Of a stretch of 64,000 nucleotides of DNA, positions 11,650 through 22,801 are shown piece by piece. Origin of the DNA: Perognathus longimembris pacificus. Its lineage: Eukaryota; Chordata; Mammalia; Rodentia; Heteromyidae. Below the pieces are notes generated by a model. That model did not search any database. It was not told the origin of the DNA and was given only the letters and a program-made list of their open reading frames with translations. The translations under genes and the position numbers were made by a program. The stretch lies in NCBI RefSeq assembly GCF_023159225.1, contig NC_063167.1, positions 75,189,298 through 75,253,297 of the forward strand, read 5' to 3'. Each line of letters starts with the position of its first letter. Within the stretch, counting starts at the first letter, position 1.

Positions 11650-12038
11650 AAAATATCTGAAATAAAACACTTCCTAAAAAGGCTAAGAGCATTAGCTCTA
11701 TCTAGAAGGTCTATTTATTCTGTAGCAGATGAAAACACAAAAAGGATCTCCCATGAAATTCTGATTTAAGGACAGGAATATTATCTTGCATCTAATCTAT
11801 GCAGGTACCAAAATTAAGTGGGATTTAAAATCAGTCTATTTGTTTCCAACCTGCCTCAATATCAGTTAGCTGGTAATCCGTGTGCCTGATAGTAGAATGC
11901 CTACGAACAGCCAGGCAAATATACCACAGACAAAGGTATGCATCTGTACAGTAATCTAAAATGTTTATTGGTATATGAAATATCACAGGACTCAAATCCT
12001 TCTAGAATGAAGATAAATGTATCAAGAGAATATAATGA

Positions 12039-12075
12039 GGCAAGCGCTCTTGCCACTAGGCCATATTCCCAGCAC
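12039..12075 (-). repeat. Tailless 37-bp IDL left-half insertion
   Basis: Between two perfect 16-bp copies of CAAGAGAATATAATGA (12023-12038 and 12076-12091) sit only 37 bases. Read on the minus strand they are the first 37 bases of the IDL monomer, stopping just after GCTTGCC in the anticodon-loop region. No A tail is present. The 5' end is complete and the 3' part missing, opposite to ordinary 5'-truncated retroposons. Confidence 0.88.
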
Positions 12076-12091
12076 CAAGAGAATATAATGA

Positions 12092-12540
12092 CCCTGTGAT
12101 TTGTATTATGTCAATTACCTGCTGTGGCCACACAGGAGCTCATAAGGGCAAAAAAGGCGATGAAGGAGGGGGACTCCATCTTCCTTTCTCAGGCACTGTG
12201 TCCCCTCTTGTCACTTCAGCATCCGATCCACACGCAGTCTTCGAAAGTCAAAAATGACCTTACAATTTTCTCTTCACCGTTCTCAAATTGCCTGTTAAAA
12301 CAAAACACATTTTTGGGGGTAAGAAAACATCACAGCAGCATCACTTCTGAAATAAACACATTACAGGCACTTAAGAGAATTTGTAGAAACTGTTTAAGAG
12401 ACAAAATACGTTTTAAAAAGTATCAAGATAGCACACAGCAATTGGGAGGAGTCTGGGTGGTGTTTGCTGGCTACTTAAGATGTAGAGCAACTACTTTTCA
12501 AAGGTTATAGGTGACATTTTAAGTCTTCAGCTTGGAGCAA
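12092..12540. other. Unique non-coding stretch
   Basis: One open frame of 128 codons (12124-12510) has no features of a known family. It lacks flanking splice or promoter signals that I can defend. Confidence 0.4.
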
Positions 12541-12660
12541 GGGTTTGCTTATTTTGTTAAGAAGGGTCTCACTGTTTGCCCAGGGTGGCTCTGAACTGGG
12601 CTCAAGCCAGGTACCCACCTCACTCTCCCCAGAGGTTAGGGCTAACGTGGCACCTAGCTA
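12541..12660 (-). repeat. Proto-B1 (7SL-derived) SINE, antisense
   Basis: GGGTCTCACTGTTTGCCCAG, GGCTCTGAACTGGGCTCAAG and GAGGTTAGGGCTAACGTGGC follow the antisense order of a B1 monomer. Much diverged. Confidence 0.65.
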
Positions 12661-14017
12661 AATCTTTGGCTTTCTATCGGATTTTCAGGATTACAGAACA
12701 AAACTGTGGTGTGCTATGAGCTACCTGGTTATATTGTATACTAGCGGCTACAAAGATACTTAAGTCACCAAACTCCAGTACCAGCAAACAGAAACAGCTC
12801 AGATTAGAGACAACCTACTGCTATGATGACAGGGTTATCACAAGGACCAAATTAAATTACCTAAGAATCCATCTTTAAAAAAAAAAAAGAGCAACTTAAA
12901 AAAAAAAACAACAAGGTTCTTAGCTCCACAGTTGGCCAACATTTCAATAGGAACGAAGTCTCTTCCCTGCTTTCCAGCCCCCCTGAGCCATCTGAATCAT
13001 TTCTTGAGGTCCAACATTTCTGTCACCATCATTCCACAATACCTCAGATGAGATGGAAATCTCTTAATTTCCAAGCTCAACAACAGCTAAGAGAGTTTAT
13101 TTCTATTTGATATTCTCTTGAAGAAAGTCATTTTCCTGAATGAATTCATAAGGAGAAACCGCCCTACACAAACACACTGATTCAGCCAATGCTAAGAGCA
13201 ATTTCTAGAAGTCCTGTAGGAACTGGGCGGAAGAAGATGGCTTCTCGGAAGACTTTTATGTGAATATAAACCCAGGCATCAGGAGACTGGTAGGAATATT
13301 TAATGACCCCTTAACACCCCATCCAGGGACTGGGGGAGAGGGGTTCTGGGCTGTGTTAATCCAGGGGCTTAGAGCAGGTCTGAATAAACCTGTGGAAAGA
13401 AAGGCAAAATGGTTCTATTAAAAATATATAGACTGCAAATTGCTGACAAGAATATTGGGCAATTATTAAAATGCAGCAATTACAGATAGAACAGAGCCAA
13501 GCTAAACAGTTGGATGCCCAAGGCAAACCACAGCAAGTTTACACCGGATCTTAAACCATCTCTAAAGGAAGTCAAAGACAAGTTGGAACTCCATGCTACT
13601 GCTCCTGACAAAGAAAGAGCCTTGCTGCTTTTAAAAGACTCTCCATCATAGAACTTGGCCAAATAAAAAACAAACTGCAGGAGATTTTTTTTTTCTAGTC
13701 TGCCCAGTATGGTGACAGAATCCTAAGGTGGGAGTGAACCAAACACTAAGATGGATGTGGCTCCCACATGTGGACCCACAGCTGGGCACATCAGCTCCCC
13801 ATCATAGAACTTGGGTACCTGTTGTCTAATAAGAAGAATGGTGATACTACAGGCTTCTGAAAAGTTAGGGCTCTGAAATCAAACCAGGAAACACAAACTG
13901 CTCTTTTCTGTGAGATCCTTTGCAAAGGCCATAATCACTTGGCCTACAGGGGACAAAAACATTGCATATGCACAATACAAGATTCTGAGAAAGAGCTTCA
14001 TGGATCGAACAAAGAAG
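12661..14017. other. Unique non-coding stretch
   Basis: Over 1.3 kb without a repeat I recognise apart from short A runs near 12.88 kb. No gene signal is seen. Confidence 0.45.
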
Positions 14018-14253
14018 ATGATGAGCATGGTGGCTCATTCCTGTAGTCCTGGCTACACAGGAGGCTGAGATGTGAGGATCGCTGTTTGAAGCCAGCTTGG
14101 GCAAACAATCCGAGAAACTTCTCCCCAACTAATCCAGAAAAAAAAGCAGGACATAAAGGTATAGATCCAGTGGTAGAGTGCCAGCCTTGAGAGAAAAAAA
14201 AAGCCAACTTAAGAGCATGAGGCCCTGAGTTCAAGACCCAGTTAAAAAAAAAA
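14018..14253 (+). repeat. Composite B1-like/Geo SINE
   Basis: GAGCATGGTGGCTCATTCCTG through CCTGAGTTCAAGACCCAG and an A tail. Diverged, with A-rich insertions inside. Confidence 0.88.
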
Positions 14254-14596
14254 AACTTCTCAGAAATAGAGAAGGAGGAGAAGGTAATGAAGACAGAGAA
14301 GCAAAAGGTACATTAAGTCTGCTAGTGTCAGAGTCGTCTGTGTTTACTTTTGAGCCTACTGACCTGGGCATGCTTCCTTCATTCCCTGATGAGCCTACAG
14401 AGCATATGGAAAATACTGGGACTCTCTGGAAAAGTCTACTCAAATCCTTAATGCCACCAGGAATTTTTTTAAAGAGTAAATCTGGCTCAAAGAGGAAAAT
14501 GGATAGCAAGTAGAAATGAAGAGTGAGAAATTTAAAAATTGCCAACTAACCGTTAGGTGGCGAACAGGCCAGACTATATACAAGAGATGACTAAAC

Positions 14597-14727
14597 CTAG
14601 CCAAGCACCAGTGGCTTATATCTGTAACCCTAGCTACTCAAGAGGCTGAGATCTAGAGGCTGAGTTCAAAGTCAGCCTTAGCAGAAGATCTGACAAGAAT
14701 CCAGGTCCAAAATAACCAGCAAGAAAC
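14597..14727 (+). repeat. Composite SINE, left part only
   Basis: AGCCAAGCACCAGTGGCTTA, CCCTAGCTACTCAAGAGGCTG and CAAAGTCAGCC are visible. The right half is lost after AACCAGCAAGAAACAC. Confidence 0.8.
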
Positions 14728-14998
14728 ACAGGATGGGAGGGAGGGGAGGGGAGGGCATGGCTCAAAGTGGTGGAGGAGTCATTTACAACTTGAGCCAACT
14801 CATTTTATTTCCTGTATTTCATCTCTGCTATCAACAAATCTTCCATACTCTTTGCCAGGCAGTGGATCCAGCAGCCATGCAAAGAGACTGGTTCTTTTGT
14901 GCTTATGGTCTTAAAGCCTGGTGAAATAAACAGAAAACTCCAAAGGAAAATTATCCTTTAAAGGGGGCCTGGAAGTTTAAAAAAAAAAATGTTTAAAG

Positions 14999-15115
14999 AG
15001 TAGGATATGGTGGTACACACCTGTAATACCAGCACTCAGGAGGCTGAGGCAAGAAAATTTTGAGTTAGAGACCAGTGGGCTATATAGTGAAATCCTGTCT
15101 CAAAATGACAAAAAG
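14999..15115 (+). repeat. Proto-B1 SINE
   Basis: GGTGGTACACACCTGTAATACC, CACTCAGGAGGCTGAGGC and AGTGAAATCCTGTCTCAAAA form a B1 monomer without the Geo right half, ending in an A-rich tail. Confidence 0.88.
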
Positions 15116-15129
15116 CGTCAGTCAGGATG

Positions 15130-15339
15130 TGGCCAGGTGCTGGTCGTTCATGCCTATAATCCCAGCTACCCAAGAAGCTGACATCTGAGGATCACAGTTT
15201 GAGGCTAGCCTGAGCAGAAAAGTCTGTGAGGCACTTCAGCAGCAAGTTGGAAGTGGAGCAAGTGGTAGCAGGCCAGCCTTGAGTGCAAAAGCCCAGCAAG
15301 AGCATGACTCCTGGAACTCAAACCCTAAGGCTGGCACAG
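15130..15339 (+). repeat. Composite B1-like/Geo SINE
   Basis: CCAGGTGCTGGTCGTTCATG, AGAAAAGTCTGTGAGGC and AGGCCAGCCTTGAGTGC, with the right end degraded. Confidence 0.85.
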
Positions 15340-16144
15340 AAAGGGAAGAGGGAAGAGGAAGAGGGGTCGGGGTGGGTCTTTTCCTCGAGCCTGGCTCTGG
15401 AGGGAGCAAGGAAAGAAGAGCTATGGTGGGGGAGGGCGCAGATTGGGCTTTTAACATTCCTCTGGAAGCTGTTTGGAGATCTGACTGATGGGAGATCATT
15501 CCCTACAGCTGGTCACACAAGAAAGGATGGAGAGCAGAGATGAAATCGCAGCCCCAGGCTTCTTCCTTTGAGCAATAACCACCTGAACTCACCTGGGTGA
15601 CAGGGGCCTTGCAAACATCAGATGAGACTGTGTACATAGGATAAAAAGCTGTCATTATATCGCACTGGCTGCCAGTCTCACCTGGAGAAATTTATTATCC
15701 CGAGGCCAAGGATTAATTAAAGTCCCAAGGTGCTGTGTGCCAGTGGTGGGAAGAGAAAAGATTTCCTAACCCACTGTGCTCGCAGGGAAAGAATCTGGGA
15801 AGGAGGCAGGAGACGCAGAGGCCATAGAGAAAACAGAAAGCCTGCCTCTCCTCCACCCCCAACCTGCCCCCACTCTCTCCTGATCACCCAGGCTTCTAGA
15901 GTTTTCTCAGGGCAGAATCCCATGCATCTTTGCAATACTCTAAGAACCACTTCCTCACATCCAAGGTTTCTACACCCAAAGAGTTCTGTGGCTTGTCATT
16001 ACAAGGTGGTATCCGGACTGAACACAGAACTCAAACCCCAGGGAGGCCATTCAGCTTCACTACTCCCTCGCTTATACTCCATTTTAACCCTTTGATTGTA
16101 ATATCTAAGATAGAATAGGATATAGTAATCTGCTAATCCTAGCC
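15340..16144. other. Unique GC-moderate stretch
   Basis: Includes GAGGAAGAGGGG-type purine patches (15.35-15.44 kb). Open frames on both strands at 15.7-16.1 kb show no recognisable domain. Confidence 0.4.
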
Positions 16145-16362
16145 AGATAATCCTACTGCTGGTAATCCTAGCTACTCAGGAGGCTGAGAGCTGAGGATCG
16201 TATTTTGAAGCCAGCCTAGGCAGGAAGGTCCACAGAATTCTTATCTCTAATTAATCAGCAAAAAGCCAGAAGTGAAGCTATGGCTCAAGTGGTAACTAGC
16301 CTTGAGGAGAAAAAGCTAAGCAAGAGCACAAGGCCTTGAGTTCAAAAGCCAGTATCAGCAAA
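16145..16362 (+). repeat. Composite B1-like/Geo SINE
   Basis: GGTAATCCTAGCTACTCAGG through CCTTGAGTTCAAAAGCCAG. A GGA repeat and AGCCACAGGAGC(TGC) repeat follow at 16363-16430. Confidence 0.9.
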
Positions 16363-17578
16363 AAAGGAGGAGGAGGAGGAGAAGGAGCCACAGGAGCTGC
16401 AGGAGCCACAGGAGCAGCAGCAACAGCTGCTAGCTAGGCGCTAGGCAATAACTTTCTCCTAAGCCTTAAGACTTCCTTGCTGGGCTGAGGAGCACGGCCC
16501 CCCCCCCCCACCAGCCTCCCTGGAGGAGGCGTCCTGCAGTTGCCTCAGTAAGAGTAGGAGGCAAAACCAACATAAACCAGGCTCTTCATCTCTCCTGCAT
16601 CCTCAAATCTGTTACTTCTTCAGAATGGGATTTCTTGCCCTTGGGTGTCAGTTATTGCTCTGCACAGGGACCCATCAATCACTGACAGAAGCCTGCAGTA
16701 AATTCACCTGCCATCCAACCCCTTAGGAAGGATGAAAAACCCCACTTCAAAATTAAGGGGGTGTTCTAATTGTTCTTTGTCCAAAGTGGGGTGTTTTTGC
16801 CTAAAATAAACATTTCAAAGAAAACAATAAAGAAAGAAAAAAACAAACCTCAAGAGACCTCTGGCTTTCTCAAAGTAGTTCCTCAGAACACAAACCCTAG
16901 GCAGGACAACTCTAGAAGGTTCCAAGAGCCATCATCAGCATGGGCTCGGAGCCACAGCAGGATGTGGAGGACACTGGGCATTTGCCCCTCTGCCCCATAC
17001 AGCTGCTCCTCCAGCTCCTTCCTCTACTGCTGGGCTTCCTTTTCATCTCTGGGGCGGAAGGGTTAAAGGGCAAACCACAGGCAGAGGGAAACCTCAGCAA
17101 GCGCAGGCCTGTTGGAGGTAGATGGCAATCTTCCCAAACCACTGGAAGGCCGGGGAGCGCCCGGGGCTCTGCTTCAAGTCCAAAAATTCAAAAGATCAGT
17201 GTTCTAGTCTGAGAGTTTCACATGGGGCTTTTAGAAATCAAATCTTCCAGACAGATTTAATATCTCCCCTTTTGAAGCCCCTATGAATTTAATTGCAGCT
17301 GTAAGAAATTAATCAAATCTTGCTTCTGATTTATTCATGCAACAAATCGTTACCAAGTCCCTGCTTCATGCCACCACAATTCTAGATAGAGAATTCAACA
17401 AGACAAGACATAAAAATCCCCACACTTAGGAAGTATATATTCTAGTCCAGGTCAAATTTTAAACCAAGTATGGAACAGTGTATTAAAAAGACATAATGCT
17501 ATTTAAAAAAAAGAACAGAAGGGGAAATAGGGTTTGTATGTGAGCCTTTGGCTTGTTTCTGTGTTTGTAGAAGTTGTG

Positions 17579-17579
<1 letters not shown>
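16363..17579. other. Unique stretch with candidate conserved element
   Basis: Holds a short (GGA)n, a C10 run at 16.5 kb, a 90-codon open frame at 16940-17212, and an AT-rich unique block at 17225-17350 with AATTTAATTGCAG, AAATTAATCAAATC and GATTTATTCATGC. These could be homeodomain or POU-type sites. No alignment evidence is available. Confidence 0.3.

Positions 17580-17629
<50 letters not shown>
17580..17629. repeat. (GT)n microsatellite
   Basis: About 24 GT units. Confidence 0.97.
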
Positions 17630-17630
<1 letters not shown>

Positions 17631-17699
17631 TGCTGGGCCTTAAGCAAGCAAAAGCTAAGGGATAGCACCCGGGTCCTGAGTTCAGGACTGGCACAAAAA
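17630..17699 (+). repeat. Composite SINE, right end only
   Basis: GCTGGGCCTTAAGCAAGC and GGGTCCTGAGTTCAGGACTGG are the terminal part of a Geo right half, next to the GT run. Confidence 0.65.
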
Positions 17700-17829
17700 G
17701 GAAAACTATACCCCCCAAAAAAAACACCTGAAAACTATTGAAACAGGGAAATCAAAGTGAGCTAATACAGAATGAGATGAGGAAAGAAAAAGAAAGGAAA
17801 ACTTTGGTAATGGTTTTAACATCCCCATT

Positions 17830-18120
17830 CAGACTCATGTTGTAATTAGCTTAATCTACTAATGGTTTAGATGTGGGACCCCTGAAAGATAATTAAGGTT
17901 AAAAGAAACCATAAAAGTGGGGCTCTACTCCAGTGGGGCTGTGGCTTGGAAGGAAAGGAAGAGAAAGCAGAGCTTGTATGCTGTCTCCCTCTGCAGAGGC
18001 CCCTCCACCAGCAAGAATTACCTTACCAGTTGAGGTTGCCCAACCTTTAGAACCATGAGCTTTATTCTCTGTAAGTCACCTAGCTTCAAGTACTTTGTTA
18101 TAGCAACAGAAAAAAGGGAT
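17830..18120 (+). repeat. MaLR-type LTR relic
   Basis: ACTCATGTTGTAATTAGC, ATGTGGGACCCCTGAAAG, AGAACCATGAGCTTTATTC and ACTTTGTTATAGCAACAG follow the order seen in MLT1/MST-like LTRs. The family assignment is from memory and the copy is old. Confidence 0.45.
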
Positions 18121-18209
18121 AAGAAAAAAGGGTCAATCATTAAAAGGAATGTGGTAGAGAGATCAAGTACTTAAGAGGGGCAGCAGAGATAGATTCCGAG
18201 AGAATTAAC

Positions 18210-18234
18210 ACACACACACACACACACACACACA
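18210..18234. repeat. (CA)n microsatellite
   Basis: About 12 CA units. Confidence 0.95.
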
Positions 18235-18534
18235 GCAATGCATGTAGCAAATCTATAAAGGAGAAGACAGAGACGATACTGACTGAAAGCAAGCTGGAAA
18301 GTTTGCACCTTTTCTGGCTCCCTGGTGGCGTGGTATGCATGGGATCTCTTCCATTTATCCTGAAACTAGCAGCGGGCTCTCAGAAAGGCAGCTGCTCTGA
18401 TGAGAGTCAAGGACAAACTAATCACTCATGCATCATCCAACCAGACCTCCTGCCTCCCAGCCTCTTCTTCCCATACTACCCCTAGGTTTTTCTCCCCATC
18501 ATCAGGACTTCAGTCCCAAGCATGATAGAAGTAT

Positions 18535-18563
18535 AACAACAACAACAACAACAACAACAACAC
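18535..18563. repeat. (CAA)n microsatellite
   Basis: Nine CAA/AAC units. Confidence 0.95.
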
Positions 18564-19231
18564 ACAAAATAGCTCACCAACGACCAGGTCTGCTGGTATG
18601 AGCTCCTAACCCAGCACCCCTCAAATAGGAAAAGTCTGGGTCCCACAGCAGTGAACCAGGGCCCTTACTGTCAGTAGATGCTGTCTAACCTCTACTCTCA
18701 CTGAGCTCGCTAAAAAACAAAACAATCCTAAAAGGCTTCTTTATTTCCAACATGGAGCACTTGACGGGGCGGGGAAAGAAACTCTGAACACCAACAGAAA
18801 AACGAGTGGATTCCTTAAAAATGTGAATCTCCAGCTCTTTCTCCTTTACCCTTTGCAAAATGAAGGCAACCCCATTCCCAAGAGATCGTTTTTCTTGGCT
18901 TAATTTTACTAGTTTTTGTGATACATAATTAGAAACAGACTGCTTTTTCCTGGCTTTTAAAGAACAGGATCTTTGGGGCTGTAAGAGTTGCCAGCTACAG
19001 AATCCTAACCTTAGCAAAAAGAAGAAAAAAATCTTTTGCAATCCCCTTACCTACTTGAAATGTATATTAATTCCAGAGGAAGTATTTAAATCCCTTATTA
19101 TTGTTAGCTCCTCCCTCTCCTAGCTTCCATTTAAGCTAAGTGGCAGCCTGCTTTGCACACTTGCACCTGTGTCTCATGCAAACACTACCACAAGTCCTAC
19201 CTACCCAGCAAGGTACCTATATGGAATACTT
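18564..19231. other. Unique non-coding stretch
   Basis: The 118-codon antisense open frame at 18685-19041 has no recognisable domain. Nothing else is seen. Confidence 0.4.
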
Positions 19232-19241
19232 TCTGGAGGAA

Positions 19242-19456
19242 CTTTTTGTTTTGTTTTGTTTTGTTTTTGCCAGTCCTGGAGCTTGAACTCAGGGCCTGAG
19301 CACTGTCCCTGGCTTCTTTTTGCTCAAGACTAGCACTCTACCACTTGAGCCACAGGGCCACTTCTGGCTTTTTCTATGTATGTGGTGCTGAGGAATCGAA
19401 CCCAGGCTTCATGTATACGAGGCGAGCACTTTACCATTAAGCCATATTCCCAGCCC
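19242..19456 (-). repeat. IDL-Geo SINE, antisense, full length
   Basis: The reversed tail is a TTTTG repeat. It ends at AAGCCATATTCCCAGCCC. Target duplication TCTGGAGGAA at 19232-19241 and 19457-19466. Confidence 0.95.
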
Positions 19457-19824
19457 TCTGGAGGAATTTTTAAGACTTTAGTAGAACCAATTCTAAAGGA
19501 AATTTATTTAGCCCACACACCAAGCATAATTAAAACCTCTAACAATGAAATAAAAATGCCACCGAAGCAGAAATAGAGGGGGGGGGGAAATGTGAACATA
19601 AAGAGCAGGTCATCATCCCCCCGCCACTCAAAAGCATGCTGCATCTATGGACTGCACAGCAACTGTAGCTATGCAGCTAAGGATGAAGAGCATAGAGGCA
19701 AGACAAAGCCAGTGTACAGGTGTGTCTTCACAAAATGAGGAGTTAGCCTAGTTGCTATTCATAGTTCCTATGATCTATAATAAACAGATGGCCAGTAGCA
19801 ATCTTTCTAAAGTTACAAAAACAA

Positions 19825-20044
19825 GGCTGAGTCCTGGTGGCTCTGTAATCCTAGCTACTCAAATGGATGAGATTTGAAAATCAAAGAAAGATCAAAGCTA
19901 ACTTGGGCAAGAAAATCCATGAGACTCTTATCTCCAATGAACCAGCAAAAAGGCTGGAAGTGGAGGTACGGCCCAAGTAGCAAAGCACTAGTCTTGAGCA
20001 CAAAAACTCAGGGACAGTGCCCAGGCCCTGAGTTCAAGCCCTAG
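19825..20044 (+). repeat. Composite B1-like/Geo SINE
   Basis: CTGTAATCCTAGCTACTCA through CCTGAGTTCAAGCCCTAG. It leads directly into a long GA-rich tract. Confidence 0.9.
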
Positions 20045-20229
20045 AGAGACACAAGGAAGGAGAGGGAGAAGAGAGGGAGAAAAGGAGGAGAAGGGGTGGA
20101 AGGGGGAGAAGGAAAAGGAAGAGAGAAAAGAAAGGAGGAAGAAAGATGAGAGGAGAAAAGAAGAGAGGAGAGAGAGGGGGAGAGAGGAAAGAGGAAAGAG
20201 AGGGGAGAAGAGAGAGGAGAAAGGAGAGC
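20045..20229. repeat. Purine (GA/GGA) tract
   Basis: About 185 almost pure purines in mixed GAGAGG/GGAGAA units. The antisense Ser/Leu/Phe-rich open frame over it is low-complexity. Confidence 0.95.
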
Positions 20230-21618
20230 TCAGAAAGGCTTGGCAGAAAAGAATAAACACTTAGCTAAGATACCACTCCTACACACGGGGAAGCTGTAAC
20301 TGTACAATGATTCAACATGTATGCGATGAGTCAACAGTGCTTTCCCTCCAAGGTGAACTGAATATGCCAGCCAACTGCACAGAATGAGACCCTCAGAAGT
20401 GTTTGGTGTCGATGTCTGGCTTGACAGATAAAAGCCATCAGGGAAAGAGGCAAGCCATGCCCACAGAGAAAGAATCACACAAGGGCACTTGAGGGATCAT
20501 GTGAACACGGATGGGGCCAGTGGGACTGTATGCCTACTATCTTACTAACTCACCTCAGATGACCTTCCAAGGAGGAGAAAGAGGGGGAGGGGAGCCATAT
20601 TCTGCTCCAACAGTTATCATACACTTAACTAGGAAGTGACATTTCACAAAGAGCCACCCAAGCACTTTTGTATCCAAAGACCAAAATCCCAGTATCAAAA
20701 CACATAAATCACTACAAATGCTAACAAAGCCTAGTCCCCAGAGGAGAAGAAGTATTTCATCAGTTTCCAGCATTAATAAAACAATAAAGAAGGAATCCAA
20801 AGTTCTGTCTGCCTCTCCTAGGGCCTACTTGGTATTCTGTCCCCTCTGCCACTCAGCATCGTCCTCACCTGTGAATCACAGAGCTCCACCTCCAGTGCCA
20901 TGCCCACAACGGGAGAGCCCAAGGGTCCAAATCTGTAAAGATGGTTAGCTAAAGATTTATTTTCCAGGAGCTAATCAACTTAAAAGTGTTTCCACAAATG
21001 GTCCATCAGTCATTTCATACCACCTGCTGACTTTCAGGCATGGATCAGTGAATGAATCACACTCTTGGAAGGATAGGAAAGCAGGTGTTTTTGTGGTTGT
21101 AGATGTTTGGGACCCAGGGGTTGTGGTTTGCTATTATTGTTTTCTATGACAAACAGCATCCGAAGATCTTCCATTCCCATCAAGGACAAGAGGTAGGGAG
21201 AGTAAGATGCTCCTCCATTGCCTTTCCTCAGAGTGAAGCTAGAGCTAAGGGTTTAGATATCACTCTCACTCTAAATCACCATCTAGAAAACAGATTGATA
21301 TCAGATTCTAGAAGATGAACTTGCCCTCAGACTGAGGGTACCTGTCAACATCATCAAATCATGAGCATAAATACGAGACATTACCTCCCACCCAGACAGA
21401 AATGATGAGCAGCAGATAGAAGATGATGGCCCAAATGGGGTTCTGGGGCTCTTATTCCAGATTTTCCTCTCTAGATATGTTTTGTACTCCATTCTAAAGA
21501 GTTGTCAGCCCATGAAGCCTCCATCTTTGGCCTGAAAAACTGAAGATTTTTTTTTTTAATGTAGACTAAGATCCAAATGAAAGTGGTGGCCTGAGGCAGA
21601 ATTCATATTACTATTGCA

Positions 21619-21666
<48 letters not shown>

Positions 21667-22087
21667 TGCACGCTTCTTGGTTGAGAGAGTAAGAGATCAA
21701 AATCACTGGCATCTTAAGTGGGGAGGAAGAATGCTTGGAAATCTGTACTAACTCTCATGAGCTTTGCAAGCACAGAAAAATAAAGTTTGGTGTCCATTAA
21801 CCAGCCAATGTGCAATTTCAAAAGACAGAAAACAAGAAATCTAGAAATGGATAGAGCCCAGAATAAGGATCCAGCTCTCCTTTGTATTGCCTTTCCAAGT
21901 GGTGTTGATTCATTTCTACTTGACTAGAAACTGAACAAATTAGCAACAGCTTGTTTTTTATGAAATGTTACAAAGAAACGCTGCTATCATTCCAAGAGTG
22001 GAATTAAGGCCATAGATCTTAGTACACTTAATTCCCTTCCAGACACACAGATGTCCTAATGGTTCAAAGTTATTTGTAATAGGCTTT
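20230..22087. other. Mostly unique stretch with one microsatellite
   Basis: No gene recognised. Contains short chance ORFs (up to 82 codons) and a (CA)n run at 21619-21664. Confidence 0.4.
21619..21664. repeat. (CA)n microsatellite
   Basis: About 22 CA units. Confidence 0.97.
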
Positions 22088-22337
22088 ATTTATTTATTTA
22101 TTTTTGCCTGTCCTGGGGCTAGGACTCAGGGCCTGGACACTGTCCCTGAGCTTCTTTGGCTCAAGGCAATCGCTCTACCACTTTAAACCAAAGCTCCACT
22201 TCTGGCTTTTTCTGGTGGTTAACTGGAGGTAAGATTGTCACAGACCTTCCTGCCCTGGCTGGCTTTGAAACATGATCCTCAGATCTCAGCTTCCTGAGTA
22301 CTTAGGATTACAAGCATAAGCCACCAGCACCCAGCTA
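22088..22337 (-). repeat. Composite B1-like/Geo SINE, antisense
   Basis: A (TTTA)n reversed tail, GTCCTGGGGCTAGGACTCAG through GATTACAAGCATAAGCCACC. Confidence 0.9.
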
Positions 22338-22599
22338 AGCCTAACTTTTTATTTAGCCTAGCTCCAGTCTTAGTTTCAGTGTCCATATTCCTAATGTCAT
22401 TGTAATCTTACTTTTAAGTTTTAAAACCCCTATGTTTACCCCAAGTCAAGTAATATTAAGTTTCAAAAAAAGTAGCTAACATTTTAATGTAAATTTTTAA
22501 AATAAGTTTGTAAATATAAAGAAATTCCTCCAGTGGACTGGCTGAAATAACATTATTAAAATTTAATTTTAAGAAAAGTACTGTTAAAAGAATTGTTAC

Positions 22600-22801
22600 A
22601 CTGGGTGCCGGTATCTCAGGAGGCTGAGATCTGAGGATCTCAGTTCAAAGGCAGCCTGGGCAGCAAAGTCCATGAGACTTATCTCCAATTAGCCACCAGA
22701 AAACTTGAAGTGGTGCTGTGGCTCAAAGTGTAGAGCACTAGCCTTGAGCTGAAGAGCTCAGAGACAGCACCCAGGCCAGAGTTCAAGTCCCACAATCGAC
22801 A
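22600..22801 (+). repeat. Composite B1-like/Geo SINE, 5'-shortened
   Basis: Starts at GGTGCCGGTATCTCAGGAGG, lacking part of the B1-like left end. Ends GAGTTCAAGTCCCACAATCG and A-rich tail. Confidence 0.88.

Noticed and set aside
19988..20260. Ser/Leu/Phe-rich antisense frame
   Set aside because: Low-complexity reading of a GA tract and a SINE.
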